Assembly (NCBI GenBank): GCA_009193005.1
Contig: SDWI01000103.1
Span: 705,458 to 769,457 of the forward strand
From: Lamellibrachia luymesi
Lineage: Eukaryota; Annelida; Polychaeta; Sabellida; Siboglinidae
Direction of reading: 5' to 3'
DNA length: 64,000 nt
Shown here: positions 42,295 through 51,099 of the stretch, piece after piece
How the letters are laid out: each line of letters begins with the position of its first letter
Numbering within the stretch: position 1 is the stretch's first letter
The notes under the pieces: generated by a model
Told to the model about the DNA's origin: nothing
The model's database searches: none
What the model saw: the letters and a program-made list of their open reading frames with translations, nothing else
Program-made: the position numbers and the translations under genes

Positions 42295-45186
42295 CTACTT
42301 ATAACCCGCCCTCCTGAGATATGTGTCAACCTTGTTTTTAAACATATTCACGCTGCTAGCAGTTACACAATCTGTAGACAATTTGTTCCATTCATTTATT
42401 GTCCTCTGTGAGAACGAGTGCTTCCTGATGTCCAATCTACATTGATCCTTTACTAATTTTACCTCATGTCCTCTAGTTCTGCTATCCTTCTTGAGTGAGA
42501 AAAACATATTTCTATCAATATTTTCATACCCATTCAATATCTTAAAAACTTCAATCTGATCTCCTCTTAACCTCCTTGTCTCTAGAGTTGTTAAACCACA
42601 TTCTTTCAGGCGTTCTTCATAACTAAGGTCTCTCAGTTCTGGAATCATTTTAGTTGCTCTCCTTTGTATGCGTTCAAGCGTATCTATATCCTTCTTACGA
42701 TATGGTCTCCATGCTTGTATACAGTATTCTAAATGAGGTCTAACTATTGCTTTATAAAGAGGTATAATTAACTTTTTTCCCTTGTATGTTATGTTTCTTC
42801 TAATCAATCCAAGAATTTGATTACCCTTTGAAGCTGCAATACCACACTGCTCTGAAACTTTCATATCAGCGCTTATTGTAACTCCTAAGTCCTTTTCTTT
42901 TACAGTAGTACCCAGAACAGTATCTCCCATTTTATAGTTTACATTCAAGTTCCCATGTCCTGTATGTAGGCATTTACATTTCCCAAAATTGAACAACATC
43001 TGCCATTTCTCAGACCATTTCACTAATCTGTCTAGATCGTTTTGTAAATGTTGTTTATCACCATCAGTATTAACCTTTCTAAACAGTTTTGTGTCATCCG
43101 CAAATTTCAGTACGTTACTTGTTATACTGTCGTCCAAGTCATTGATATAAATTAAGAATAATATAGGTCCTAATACTGATCCTTGAGGTACCCCACTCAA
43201 AACCGATTTCCAATTTGAAACTTCTCCATCTACTACAACTCGTTGTCTTCTGTCAGTCAGCCATTGTTCTATCCAGTCAGTTATGCTATCCCCGATACCA
43301 TGGGCTTTTAATTTAAGTAGTAATCTTTGATGTGGCACTTTGTCAAAAGCTTTCTGAAAATCTAAGTAGATAATATCTACTGGCGATCCCACGTCTATCC
43401 ACTTAGTGATTTCTTCCAAAAAACATAACATATTTGTTAAGCATGACCTCGCTTTAAGGAATCCATGTTGAGATGAATTTAATAATTTATGCTTAACGAG
43501 GAAGTCCACCATATGGTCTTTAATTAACCTTTCTAATAATTTACAAATCACTGACGTTAAACTCACTGGTCTGTAATTCTCTGACTTATTTCTCGAACCC
43601 TTTTTAAATAATGGTATGATGTTTGCTTCTTTCCATTCAAACGGAACAACTCCCTCTTTTAATGACAAGTTGAATACTCTTGCAAGTGGTATACTGATTT
43701 GTTCTACTGTTTCCATTAGTAATTTTGGAGGAATCCCATCCACTCCCGGTGATTTGTTATCCTTCATTGCCTTTATTTTCTTAGCTACCAATTCTGGAGT
43801 TACAACTAACGGACCTAAATAGTCAGATTTAGCCCCCTGAAATTTAGCATCAGCAACTGGTAATGAACTAATATCTTCTTTGGTAAACACTGAACTGAAG
43901 TAACCATTTAGGTCTTCCGCCATTAAAAACCCCTGTGATATTATATTTCCAGCACTGTCTTCTAGAGGTCCAACCTTGTCTTGTACGTTTTGTTTACTCC
44001 TGACATATGCATAAAAACTCTTGCTGTCATTTTTTATGTTACATGCTAGTTTTTGCTCATAGCTTCTTTTAGATTGTCTGATTTCAGTTGTAGCTGCATT
44101 AAGTGCCTCTTTGTATTTTGCATAGTCTTCGTCCTTTCTGGTACGCCTATAAACCCTCCACATAGTTTGTTTTAGCATTATTTTTCTAATAGCCTCTTTT
44201 GACAAGTGTTTCTTTCTACACCGTTTTCCTTGTTTTTGGAAGGGAACAAATTTATCGATGATACTCTCAATTTCATATTTTAGAATATTCCAACATTCAA
44301 TTGCGGTCTTATTCATCAGCATGTTATTCCAATCTAGCTTTGCTAAGTATTTTCTCATATCTTTGTAGTTACCTTTGTGGAAGTTTCTCTTGTACGTTTT
44401 CTTATTTTTACTTTCTGATTTTACATTGATGTCAAAATGTATTTGATTATGGTCACTATTACCCAATGGTTCAAATATTTTTACATTGTCCACTAATTCT
44501 TTTTGTGATGACAAAACTATATCTAATACATTTTCTCCCCTGGTTGGTTCTAGTACGTGCTGAGTAAGAAAGCTATCCTGGATTAAAAATAGAAATTGTT
44601 GGTCCTCAATCCCTGTGCTCTCTAGAGAATTCCATTGTATGTGTCCATGGTTAAAATCTCCCATTATGATACATTCCCCTTTACTAACTTCCTTTATAGC
44701 GTTTTTTATTTTTGTGTTGTCCTCTTCGTTTATGTTTGGACTTCGGTAAACTAATCCAATAGTTAATTTTGAATTTCCTGAAACAATTTTGCACCAAACA
44801 GCTTCATCGCAATCTGCTTCCCTTTCTAGTTTTATTTCATAAGCCTGAATAGATTCTTTAACATATAAAATAACTCCCCCGCCCCTTCTTCCTATTCGAT
44901 CTTTCCTAAACATTACATATCCTGTCAGTCCTAATTCAGCATCTGTTATATCTATGTTGGCCCATGATTCAGTTATACCAATTATGTGAGGGTCAATATC
45001 TTCTACCATAATGTTTAATTCGTTTTTCTTATTTACTATGCTCCTTGCATTTAAACATACGCATCTATAACCTTTTTCAGAGATGTTTTTCGGATGATTT
45101 GATATTGGTTTATCTGTGCTAGTGGCCTCTTGTTCTGCTTGAGACACCTCTAGGTAACCCCCCTGCACTTCTAGTTTAAAGAATGT
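42295..45186 (-). CDS. LINE ORF2: APE endonuclease and reverse transcriptase (about 960 codons)
   Basis: Open from the codon after TAA 45189-45187 to the stop at 42297-42295. Endonuclease motifs: CLNARS, ITESW, IMGDFNH and GNSDHN (residues about 38-245). Reverse transcriptase: PGVDGIPPKLL, NYRPVSLTSVICKLLE, IIYLDFQKAFDKVPH (about 600), SGVPQGSVLGPILF and LKFADDTKLF (about 688), then the C-terminal ERIQRRATKMIPELRDLSY block. All catalytic residues are present, so the protein looks functional. There is no AUG until codon 54 after the GTG at 45168, which is already past the conserved first endonuclease motif. That points to entry by frameshift from ORF1 or by another non-AUG route. Confidence 0.92.
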   Translation of the reverse strand, partial: TFFKLEVQGGYLEVSQAEQEATSTDKPISNHPKNISEKGYRCVCLNARSIVNKKNELNIMVEDIDPHIIGITESWANIDITDAELGLTGYVMFRKDRIGRRGGGVILYVKESIQAYEIKLEREADCDEAVWCKIVSGNSKLTIGLVYRSPNINEEDNTKIKNAIKEVSKGECIIMGDFNHGHIQWNSLESTGIEDQQFLFLIQDSFLTQHVLEPTRGENVLDIVLSSQKELVDNVKIFEPLGNSDHNQIHFDINVKSESKNKKTYKRNFHKGNYKDMRKYLAKLDWNNMLMNKTAIECWNILKYEIESIIDKFVPFQKQGKRCRKKHLSKEAIRKIMLKQTMWRVYRRTRKDEDYAKYKEALNAATTEIRQSKRSYEQKLACNIKNDSKSFYAYVRSKQNVQDKVGPLEDSAGNIISQGFLMAEDLNGYFSSVFTKEDISSLPVADAKFQGAKSDYLGPLVVTPELVAKKIKAMKDNKSPGVDGIPPKLLMETVEQISIPLARVFNLSLKEGVVPFEWKEANIIPLFKKGSRNKSENYRPVSLTSVICKLLERLIKDHMVDFLVKHKLLNSSQHGFLKARSCLTNMLCFLEEITKWIDVGSPVDIIYLDFQKAFDKVPHQRLLLKLKAHGIGDSITDWIEQWLTDRRQRVVVDGEVSNWKSVLSGVPQGSVLGPILFLIYINDLDDSITSNVLKFADDTKLFRKVNTDGDKQHLQNDLDRLVKWSEKWQMLFNFGKCKCLHTGHGNLNVNYKMGDTVLGTTVKEKDLGVTISADMKVSEQCGIAASKGNQILGLIRRNITYKGKKLIIPLYKAIVRPHLEYCIQAWRPYRKKDIDTLERIQRRATKMIPELRDLSYEERLKECGLTTLETRRLRGDQIEVFKILNGYENIDRNMFFSLKKDSRTRGHEVKLVKDQCRLDIRKHSFSQRTINEWNKLSTDCVTASSVNMFKNKVDTYLRRAGYK
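45171..45183 (-). promoter_or_regulatory. Candidate -1 ribosomal frameshift site (T TTA AAC TAG)
   Basis: ORF1 ends CAT TCT TTA AAC TAG. The heptamer T_TTA_AAC (45180-45174) has the canonical X_XXY_YYZ form in the ORF1 reading frame, with the stop codon right after it. A -1 slip gives TTT AAA CTA GAA GTG CAG, which is exactly the ORF2 frame. Downstream, 'ctagaggtgtctc' and 'gaggccactag' (about 45153-45118) can pair imperfectly and could form a stimulating hairpin. Confidence 0.65.
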
Positions 45187-46289
45187 TTACTTCCAAAAAT
45201 ATTTGTCATTGTACCCAAGTCACTATCTACTGCTGCTGAAAGTTTGTCCGCGAATACTGCCGCCCCCTTTCCACTTAAATGAAGCCCATCCTTCATGTAC
45301 ATATCAGCCCTCCCAACAAAACTTCCCCATAAATCCACAAATCCAACTTCCTCTTCCCTACATAACTTCTGGACTAACATGTTAATTGCCATCCCCCGAC
45401 AATTTCGATATTTGTGACCCCTCCTGCCCATTACAGGTAAAATCCCTGACAGTATTACCTGCTCAACCCGCGTCTGTTTTAGTGTTCTGACCAACTGCCT
45501 ATATTTCCTAACTATGGCAGTTGTACCCTCCCTCTCTACGTTATTTGTCCCTACGTGTACTAAAACAGATCCACCCTTACCCGAGCCTACGATGTTTTTT
45601 ACCCTCTCAGTTATCGCCTCTATTTTGGCTCCAGGCAAGCAGACCACCACATCATCTCCCTTGTTTAAGACTCTGTCGGTCTTCCTAACTATCGAATCCC
45701 CCACAAACACCCTCGCTCTCTTCCTCACCCCCTCTATCACTGCTGCAGAATAACTCTTCCGTTCGATCCCCTCCATCACATTCTGTCCTGACCCCTTCCC
45801 TCCTGTCTCCTTCGCTCCTGTCTCCCCCACTTCCCACTCCTTTGCTCTTGTCTCTCCCACTTCCCTCTCCTTCACTCCGGTTGTTTTCCCTCCCGTCTCC
45901 CCCACTCCCTTCTCCTTCCCTCCTGTCTCCCCCACTCCCTTCTCCTTCCCTCCTGTCTCCCCTACTCCCCTCTCCTTCGCTCCGGTTGTCTTCCCTCCCG
46001 TTCCTTTCCTTCCCGTCTCCTTACGACCTGTCTCCCTACGACCTGTCACCTTCCCTCCTCTCAGCTTCCTCCCAGGCTGCGGTGAGCTCTCCCTAGCATC
46101 TCTTGTGTCTTTCCCCACTTTATCATCTACTGTTCCCCCACCGGAACTACTGGCACAACCCCCCTGTTCCCTTCCCACCATTGCCACAACGAGCAGCCTC
46201 AGCTCTTCCAACTCCACCTCTATTTCCTTCATCTTCGTACATCCCCTACACTCAAAACTAAAACTATCTGCCTGGACCTCAACAGACAT
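45171..46289 (-). CDS. LINE ORF1: coiled coil, repetitive linker and SGNH esterase domain (372 aa)
   Basis: Starts at ATG 46289 (MSVEVQ) and ends at TAG 45173-45171. An N-terminal Cys pair (ECRGC) is followed by a coiled-coil-like stretch (EIEVELEELRLLVVAMV). A linker of GETGGKEKGV-type repeats then leads to an SGNH/GDSL hydrolase: VFVGDSIVRK (nucleophile Ser), VHVGTNNVE (oxyanion Asn) and DGLHLSG (catalytic Asp-His). Esterase ORF1s are an established feature of CR1-like elements and probably help in nucleoprotein formation or membrane interaction. The stop codon directly follows the heptamer TTTAAAC. Confidence 0.9.
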   Translation of the reverse strand: MSVEVQADSFSFECRGCTKMKEIEVELEELRLLVVAMVGREQGGCASSSGGGTVDDKVGKDTRDARESSPQPGRKLRGGKVTGRRETGRKETGRKGTGGKTTGAKERGVGETGGKEKGVGETGGKEKGVGETGGKTTGVKEREVGETRAKEWEVGETGAKETGGKGSGQNVMEGIERKSYSAAVIEGVRKRARVFVGDSIVRKTDRVLNKGDDVVVCLPGAKIEAITERVKNIVGSGKGGSVLVHVGTNNVEREGTTAIVRKYRQLVRTLKQTRVEQVILSGILPVMGRRGHKYRNCRGMAINMLVQKLCREEEVGFVDLWGSFVGRADMYMKDGLHLSGKGAAVFADKLSAAVDSDLGTMTNIFGSKHSLN

Positions 46290-46434
46290 GTGTGACTGCT
46301 AACAGGAAAGCCTGGCCTACCTGAGACATTCAGTGTGGTATAGTTAGATCTAGGACAGTAGTGGATGCATGTCACAATTTTCTAGAGATACTTGCTGATC
46401 ATAAATATGTTGACATCTTTGAGGTAATTTCAAA

Positions 46435-46950
46435 TCATTTCAGTGGTAGGTATTTCTCACAGAACTCTGCCTGGGTGAAAAGACTGCCGCCAGACCTACA
46501 TAATGGTAACACTAGTCAGTGCCAGCATTCTATTGACTCTGCTGCTTTATTGTCACCAAATCAGTGGCACAACAGCTATAGGTAAGTCTTACAGAAACAC
46601 TAGTCTGCAGAGATAATGGCCCAAAATAATGCCCCTGAAGCAGATCCCCAGTTGTGATCTGTCACTCTCAGTTGTGGACAGAAGGCAATGTNTCATTTCA
46701 GTGGTAGGTATCTCTCACAGAACTCTGCCTGGGTGAAAAGACTGCCGCCAGACCTACATAATGCTGACACTAGTCAGTGTCAGCATTCTACTGACTCTGC
46801 TGCTTTATTGTCACCAAATCAGTGGCACAACATCTATAGGTAAGTCTTACAGAAACACTAGTCTGCAGAGATAATGGCCCAAAATAATGCCCCTGAAGCA
46901 GATCCCCAGTTGTGATCTGTCACTCTCAGTTGTGGACAGAAGGCAATGTC
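46435..46950 (+). repeat. Direct duplication of about 257 bp around a single N (46692), carrying gene B's first exon twice
   Basis: Copy 1 is 46435-46691 and copy 2 is 46693-46950, both starting 'tcatttcagtggtaggtat'. Each contains the 79-nt signal-peptide exon with an intact donor (46503-46581 and 46761-46839), with a few substitutions (MVTLVSA versus MLTLVSV). The N and the length match the other single-N joins, so allelic copies joined by the assembler are likely. Confidence 0.8.
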
Positions 46951-47009
46951 TGACAGTAGGACATGCTAGGTGTGTCCTGGTGATGTGGATGCATGTGTTC
47001 ACATAGGGG

Positions 47010-47050
47010 AGGCCGGGGCTACTTGTAACATGGGTAAGTTGTAACAGACA
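47010..47050 (+). other. Possible orphan end of an inverted-repeat element
   Basis: 'taggggaggccggggctact' followed by 'tgtaacatgggtaagttgta' resembles in layout the terminal ends of the 905-bp TA element at 38.7 kb (taggggaaggcagtgttagt). I could not find a matching opposite end nearby. Low confidence. Confidence 0.25.
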
Positions 47051-47289
47051 TATTACAGACAAAATTAGTAATGCAAATTATTTCGCAAGGTTGCAGTGTG
47101 TTCATCAATAGTTTTAAGCATGTCATGTGTGATGTGAAAGAAAAAAAGGTAATATGTTAAGCTTTTGCAATCCAAGTGGTTGCTAATGCTAGTCAGTAGG
47201 TGATTTGTTGCATTTATAACGCACTGTCAATGACACTATTCAAACATGTCTTACTTCCATCCAAGTGATACATTGAATCCTTGCAGCAA

Positions 47290-47522
47290 TCTGTCTTTAT
47301 CTGTCAGTGTTACCAATCCCCTCTTATCTGTCAGTGTTACCAATCCCCTCTTATCTGTCAGTGTTACCAATCCCGTCTTATCTGTCAGTGTTACCAATCC
47401 CCTCTTATCTGTCAGTGTTACCAATCCCCTCTTATCTGTCAGTGTTACCAATCCCCTCTTATCTGTCAGTGTTACCAATACCCTCTTATCTGTCAGTGTT
47501 ACCAATCCCCTCTTATCTGTAA
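47290..47522 (+). repeat. 27-bp minisatellite, about 9 copies, in gene B intron 1
   Basis: Unit 'cccctcttatctgtcagtgt' plus 'taccaat'. Because 27 is a multiple of three, all frames stay open and give long LLSVSVTNP-type translations on both strands. They lack splice support and are not treated as coding. Confidence 0.9.
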
Positions 47523-48037
47523 TGTCTTCATCTGACCCATTACCAAACTTCTATCACTACAAAGCAATGGAACCTCACCCGATTGTACAATAATAATAGG
47601 ATTAGCATTTAAGATTGTTTGCCATTGATATATCAGATATTTGGAAATCAATTAAGGAACTAGTTTCTACTACTGCCACTAGCCATCTCTTTGTTTCTTT
47701 CTGTTCACAATGATAACCCGCTGTACACAACCAACAGCGCCCACAGTGACACTAAACTGTACATCACCCCAGAAGGTGTACATCACGAATGTGACATTGG
47801 GAAGAACTGCGTGTGCGGATCAGAAATGTTGTCTAAATGATAGTGTTTGCATAGTTGAAGCATTCGCAGCATACTTTCAACATGTGAAGGACCGCTGTGA
47901 TGGAGAATACATGTGTACTGTAACTATGGTGTCTGGTTGGTGTAAAGGGCCCAGGAGTGGGACAGCTGACTATGAATCAGTGCACTATGTCTGCAGCAGA
48001 ATCGATCCAGGTGAGTTGACATTGCAGTGATTCTTTA

Positions 48038-48125
48038 ACAAGATTTAACAAGATTGCCATCTCGAACAACAAGTTCCAGATGGCAAGTGGACAAGGAAGC
48101 CAATGGCTTATCGAGAGTCCAACAA
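48038..48125 (-). mobile_element. Minimal 3'-end copy of the CR1-type LINE
   Basis: 'taacaagatttaacaagatt' then 'gccatc' and 'agatggcaagtggacaagga' match the last about 90 bases of the LINE at 42199-42290, in the same orientation. Heavy 5' truncation is normal for LINE insertion. It lies in gene B intron 2. Confidence 0.75.
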
Positions 48126-48418
48126 TTTTCTTGTAATTTACTGCTGTGATAACATAGTATGGTTGCTGTATTTAAATTGCAATAGTATTGCAATAAGTTT
48201 ATTACTATTGTAATAGTAGTTATAGTACAGCAGTATACCTGGGCATTAGTATATCTACTAATATTACTTGATGTGAAATAAGCTAGTCACTTATGATAGA
48301 ACCCTGGCTACTGAATGCGACAATAAATAAACCTTATGCTAATGTGAATGTTCACTTTTCATTCACACACACATACACCCAGACAAATTAAGTTGATACA
48401 ACGTGCTGCCTAATGACA

Positions 48419-48545
48419 TAATGTACCACAACTTGTGACATCATGTACCACAACTTGTGACATCATGTACCACAACTTGTGACATCATGTACCACAACTT
48501 GTGACATCATGTACCACAACTTGTGACATCTTGTACCACAACTTG
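48419..48545 (+). repeat. 22-bp tandem repeat ('gtaccacaacttgtgacatc'), 6 copies
   Basis: Nearly perfect units in gene B intron 2, upstream of the stalk exon. No coding role. Confidence 0.9.
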
Positions 48546-50510
48546 TGACAGCTGAAACACTGAAATGTGTTATCTACATCCATAATTGTACACTGCTTGA
48601 AAGTCCATATACATATATCATGAATCAAATAACAGCATCTTAAAACTGATTCAGCTGTCATAACGTTTGTTGTCACAGAAACGACTGAGATGGACACCCA
48701 TGGATGTCAACATTGCTTTGACAATCTTTCATATTATTATGTCAGTAAATAAGTAAAATGTGTGGAAACTTGCATTCTGCCTTAAAATCAGATTAAAGCC
48801 CATTTGAAGAAAAATCAAGTATATTAAGAATGGAATTTATTTGTTTGATAATCTTTTGTGCAGCTATCACAACAGCTACAACCACAACAGCTACAACTAC
48901 AGTAGCTACAACCACAGTAGCTACAACCACAGCAGCTGTAACAGCTGTAGCAAATTTTACAACAACGTGGAGTCCTAGAGTCAGCAGCGGGACAAGACAC
49001 AGCACTGCGATGATGTCAAGAGTTCCAGCCACAAGTGGCAGCACCAGTCCAGACACACCTTCAACTACACGCACTGACAGTGAAGTAAGAATAGGAGACA
49101 GCAGTGGCAGTCAGGAGAATGTTGGTAGGTCTTCCACAATGTATCAATCTCTTGTTATGTCTCTTATTTAAAAATTAAATAGTGTTGAAATTACAATATG
49201 ATGATTATGAAAAGCTACACTAGTTAATGAATTAAGAAATTACTTCACGTATCTGTAATTACAAAATTGTTGTACATGAAAAACTAGCAATCCTACAGTT
49301 CTGTGTAATACACATGTCAGGTGAGGGAAGTAACTTGCTGTGTGTGTGACACATGACTGATTTCACTTGCATGAAATAGTCAATGTCACACATGTTGTAT
49401 GTGTGACATGCATGATTGACAAATGTCACATGGAACTTTAGACAAATTTAAACAAAAACTTAATCTGCTTCCATAAAGATAACATGTGCAATACTTCATG
49501 GAGTTCATAAATAAATGAATAAAATTCAAACCTCCTCAAAACTTTACAATCCAGTTCATCCCAAACTCTACATTAATACAATTAGCTGTAACTGTATAAT
49601 TTGTCTGTTTCTTCCAGAGCACCTTTTACTGATCCTGTCGGCGTGTTTAAATGGCCTGCTGATTGTATCTCTATAGGTTGGCATACTGATACATACAAAC
49701 AGGTAGGATGTTGTTTAATGTTAACTCTACTGAGAAAGTTATTTCACTGTTCATGTCATTTACTCTAGGCTATCCTAATCTCACGTTTGGCAGCTCAAAA
49801 AACTCTTCAAACAGAATACAAACTACACTAATAACTATAGCAAGTCTACAACATCAAATATAACGTAAACATTAGAAGACCAACATAATATTTTGTCTAC
49901 AACCAGTTAGTAAAGTTGAACAGATGCATTAAATCCTGACAAGAAGTTTACTTTAATTTGTTATAAAAAGATTGCCATCCAGAGATATAATATCTCTTAC
50001 TACTATATATTGATGAGAGCTACAAACTCCAGATGGCACATCAATAATAAGGCGCTGGCTTATCGATACAGCAACATTTTTTCATTTATGCGTATAAAAT
50101 TTTGTGAACTGCTAGTGAATAACTAGGTTTTAAAATAGGCTTCTTGTAGTAAGCATACACCCCCCAACACATATACTTTCAGGTTGCCATGTATGAAACA
50201 CCCAGCCATCATTGAACAAGAACTCTATGCAAGCAACATATCCGAGACCCTGGTGGAGACACTGTCAACGTACGACACCCTCACACCATCTTAGCCTCAG
50301 CAACAGCCTGAAGCAACATACGAACCTGTTGACAAAGAATACTACAACATCACGTCAGATCCTGTCAAATATGAGAACACTCAGATGAACCCAACAGCAG
50401 GTGGCAGCACTGGTCTTAACAATGGAAACACAATGGATCGAACTTCAGCCAACCGACAGCAGCAGACTTCAACAGATTACACTGAGCCATACAGCCACAT
50501 GCCTGTCTGA

Positions 50511-51099
50511 CCATGTACGACTGTAGGTTGATAAAAAAACTCATGAAAAACTCATGTTATTCATAGTTAGTTTGAAGAAGATATTTTTAATTTGTGTAGA
50601 TGTTTCGTAAAGAAACTGACTATGAAATGTTATATGTTGTTAAGCCGACGAAGCACAGCCGGCTTTGTTCACTTCGAGAAAACTTGTTGACTGCGATCCG
50701 TACCAGACAAGGTGGTAGCCCTGGGTTATCCGGGTGCTAAAATCTCTTTGAACGAGGATGATGTGCCCAATAATTATTCCCAGTAGTGGAAGCTGTGTTG
50801 ATGCCACCAATCTGTAGAACACAGGCAGCAACACGGACATCGACGACCACGGTTCACCTAGGATCGAAGCAAAAATTCTATTTATTCTCTCATTTGTTAA
50901 TTAATTTATTTCTACATTAACCTGAAATTGTTACTTTATAACTGCTTTTATAGCTTTCGCTTCCTTTTGCATAAAATATGGCGCTATATATATTTCCATT
51001 TTAACACGCAGTCAACAAGATGATCATCAGAACTTATACAATTCATTGTATCCTTAAAATTCATATCATATAATATATTCAGTATCAGTATGGATCCTT
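50511..51099. other. Gene B 3' flank
   Basis: An AT-rich stretch plus a G+C-richer segment at about 50640-50880 that is open on the minus strand for 66 codons (VFYRLVASTQLPLLGIIIGH). I do not recognise it. It may belong to a mobile element. Confidence 0.3.

Larger units (their letters stand above)
42199..46302 (-). mobile_element. CR1-type LINE with two intact ORFs
   Basis: A non-LTR retrotransposon on the minus strand: ORF1 (esterase type), ORF2 (endonuclease plus reverse transcriptase) and a short 3' UTR ending in the repeated unit 'aaatcttgtt' at 42199. A short repeated 3' end is typical of CR1. The 5' boundary is set near 46302 by comparison with the unoccupied flank in gene E (gaaagactgacctacaagag at about 62162 versus gaaagcctggcctacctgag here). 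The 5' UTR is thus only about a dozen bases, so the copy may be slightly 5'-truncated although both ORFs are complete. Related 3' ends occur at 48038-48125 and 60590-61045. It inserted between paralogues B' and B. Confidence 0.92.
46503..50510 (+). pseudogene. Gene B: SUEL-lectin receptor paralogue with two nonsense codons
   Basis: Exons: signal peptide 46503-46581 or 46761-46839; lectin about 47738-48010; Thr/Ser-rich stalk 48864-49124; membrane 49618-49702; tail 50183-50510. The lectin exon reads VTLNC, VYITNVTLGR, CDGEYMC and DYESVHYVC. Its ancestral acceptor (tttacag in gene E) is mutated to ttcacaa, but in-frame AGs at 47736-47737 and 47745-47746 could replace it. The membrane exon has TAG at 49674-49676 (...LLIVSL*, where gene D has LLIVALLVSIL) and the tail has TAG at 50292-50294 (CAG in paralogues). 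Beyond these the tail stays open to TGA 50510 and ends YSHMPV. It is either a pseudogene or a source of a tail-less, membrane-stub or secreted decoy lectin. Confidence 0.8.

Noticed and set aside
45842..46096. Ser/Leu/Pro-rich plus-strand frame
   Set aside because: Antisense of the repetitive linker in LINE ORF1.
47246..47593. Long frames (LLSVSVTNP repeats) on both strands
   Set aside because: The 27-bp period keeps every frame open; the region is intron 1 of gene B.
48793..49074. Val/Ala-rich minus-strand frame that looks membrane-like
   Set aside because: It is the complement of gene B's Thr/Ala-rich stalk exon; the same shadow occurs at 57919-58263 opposite gene D.
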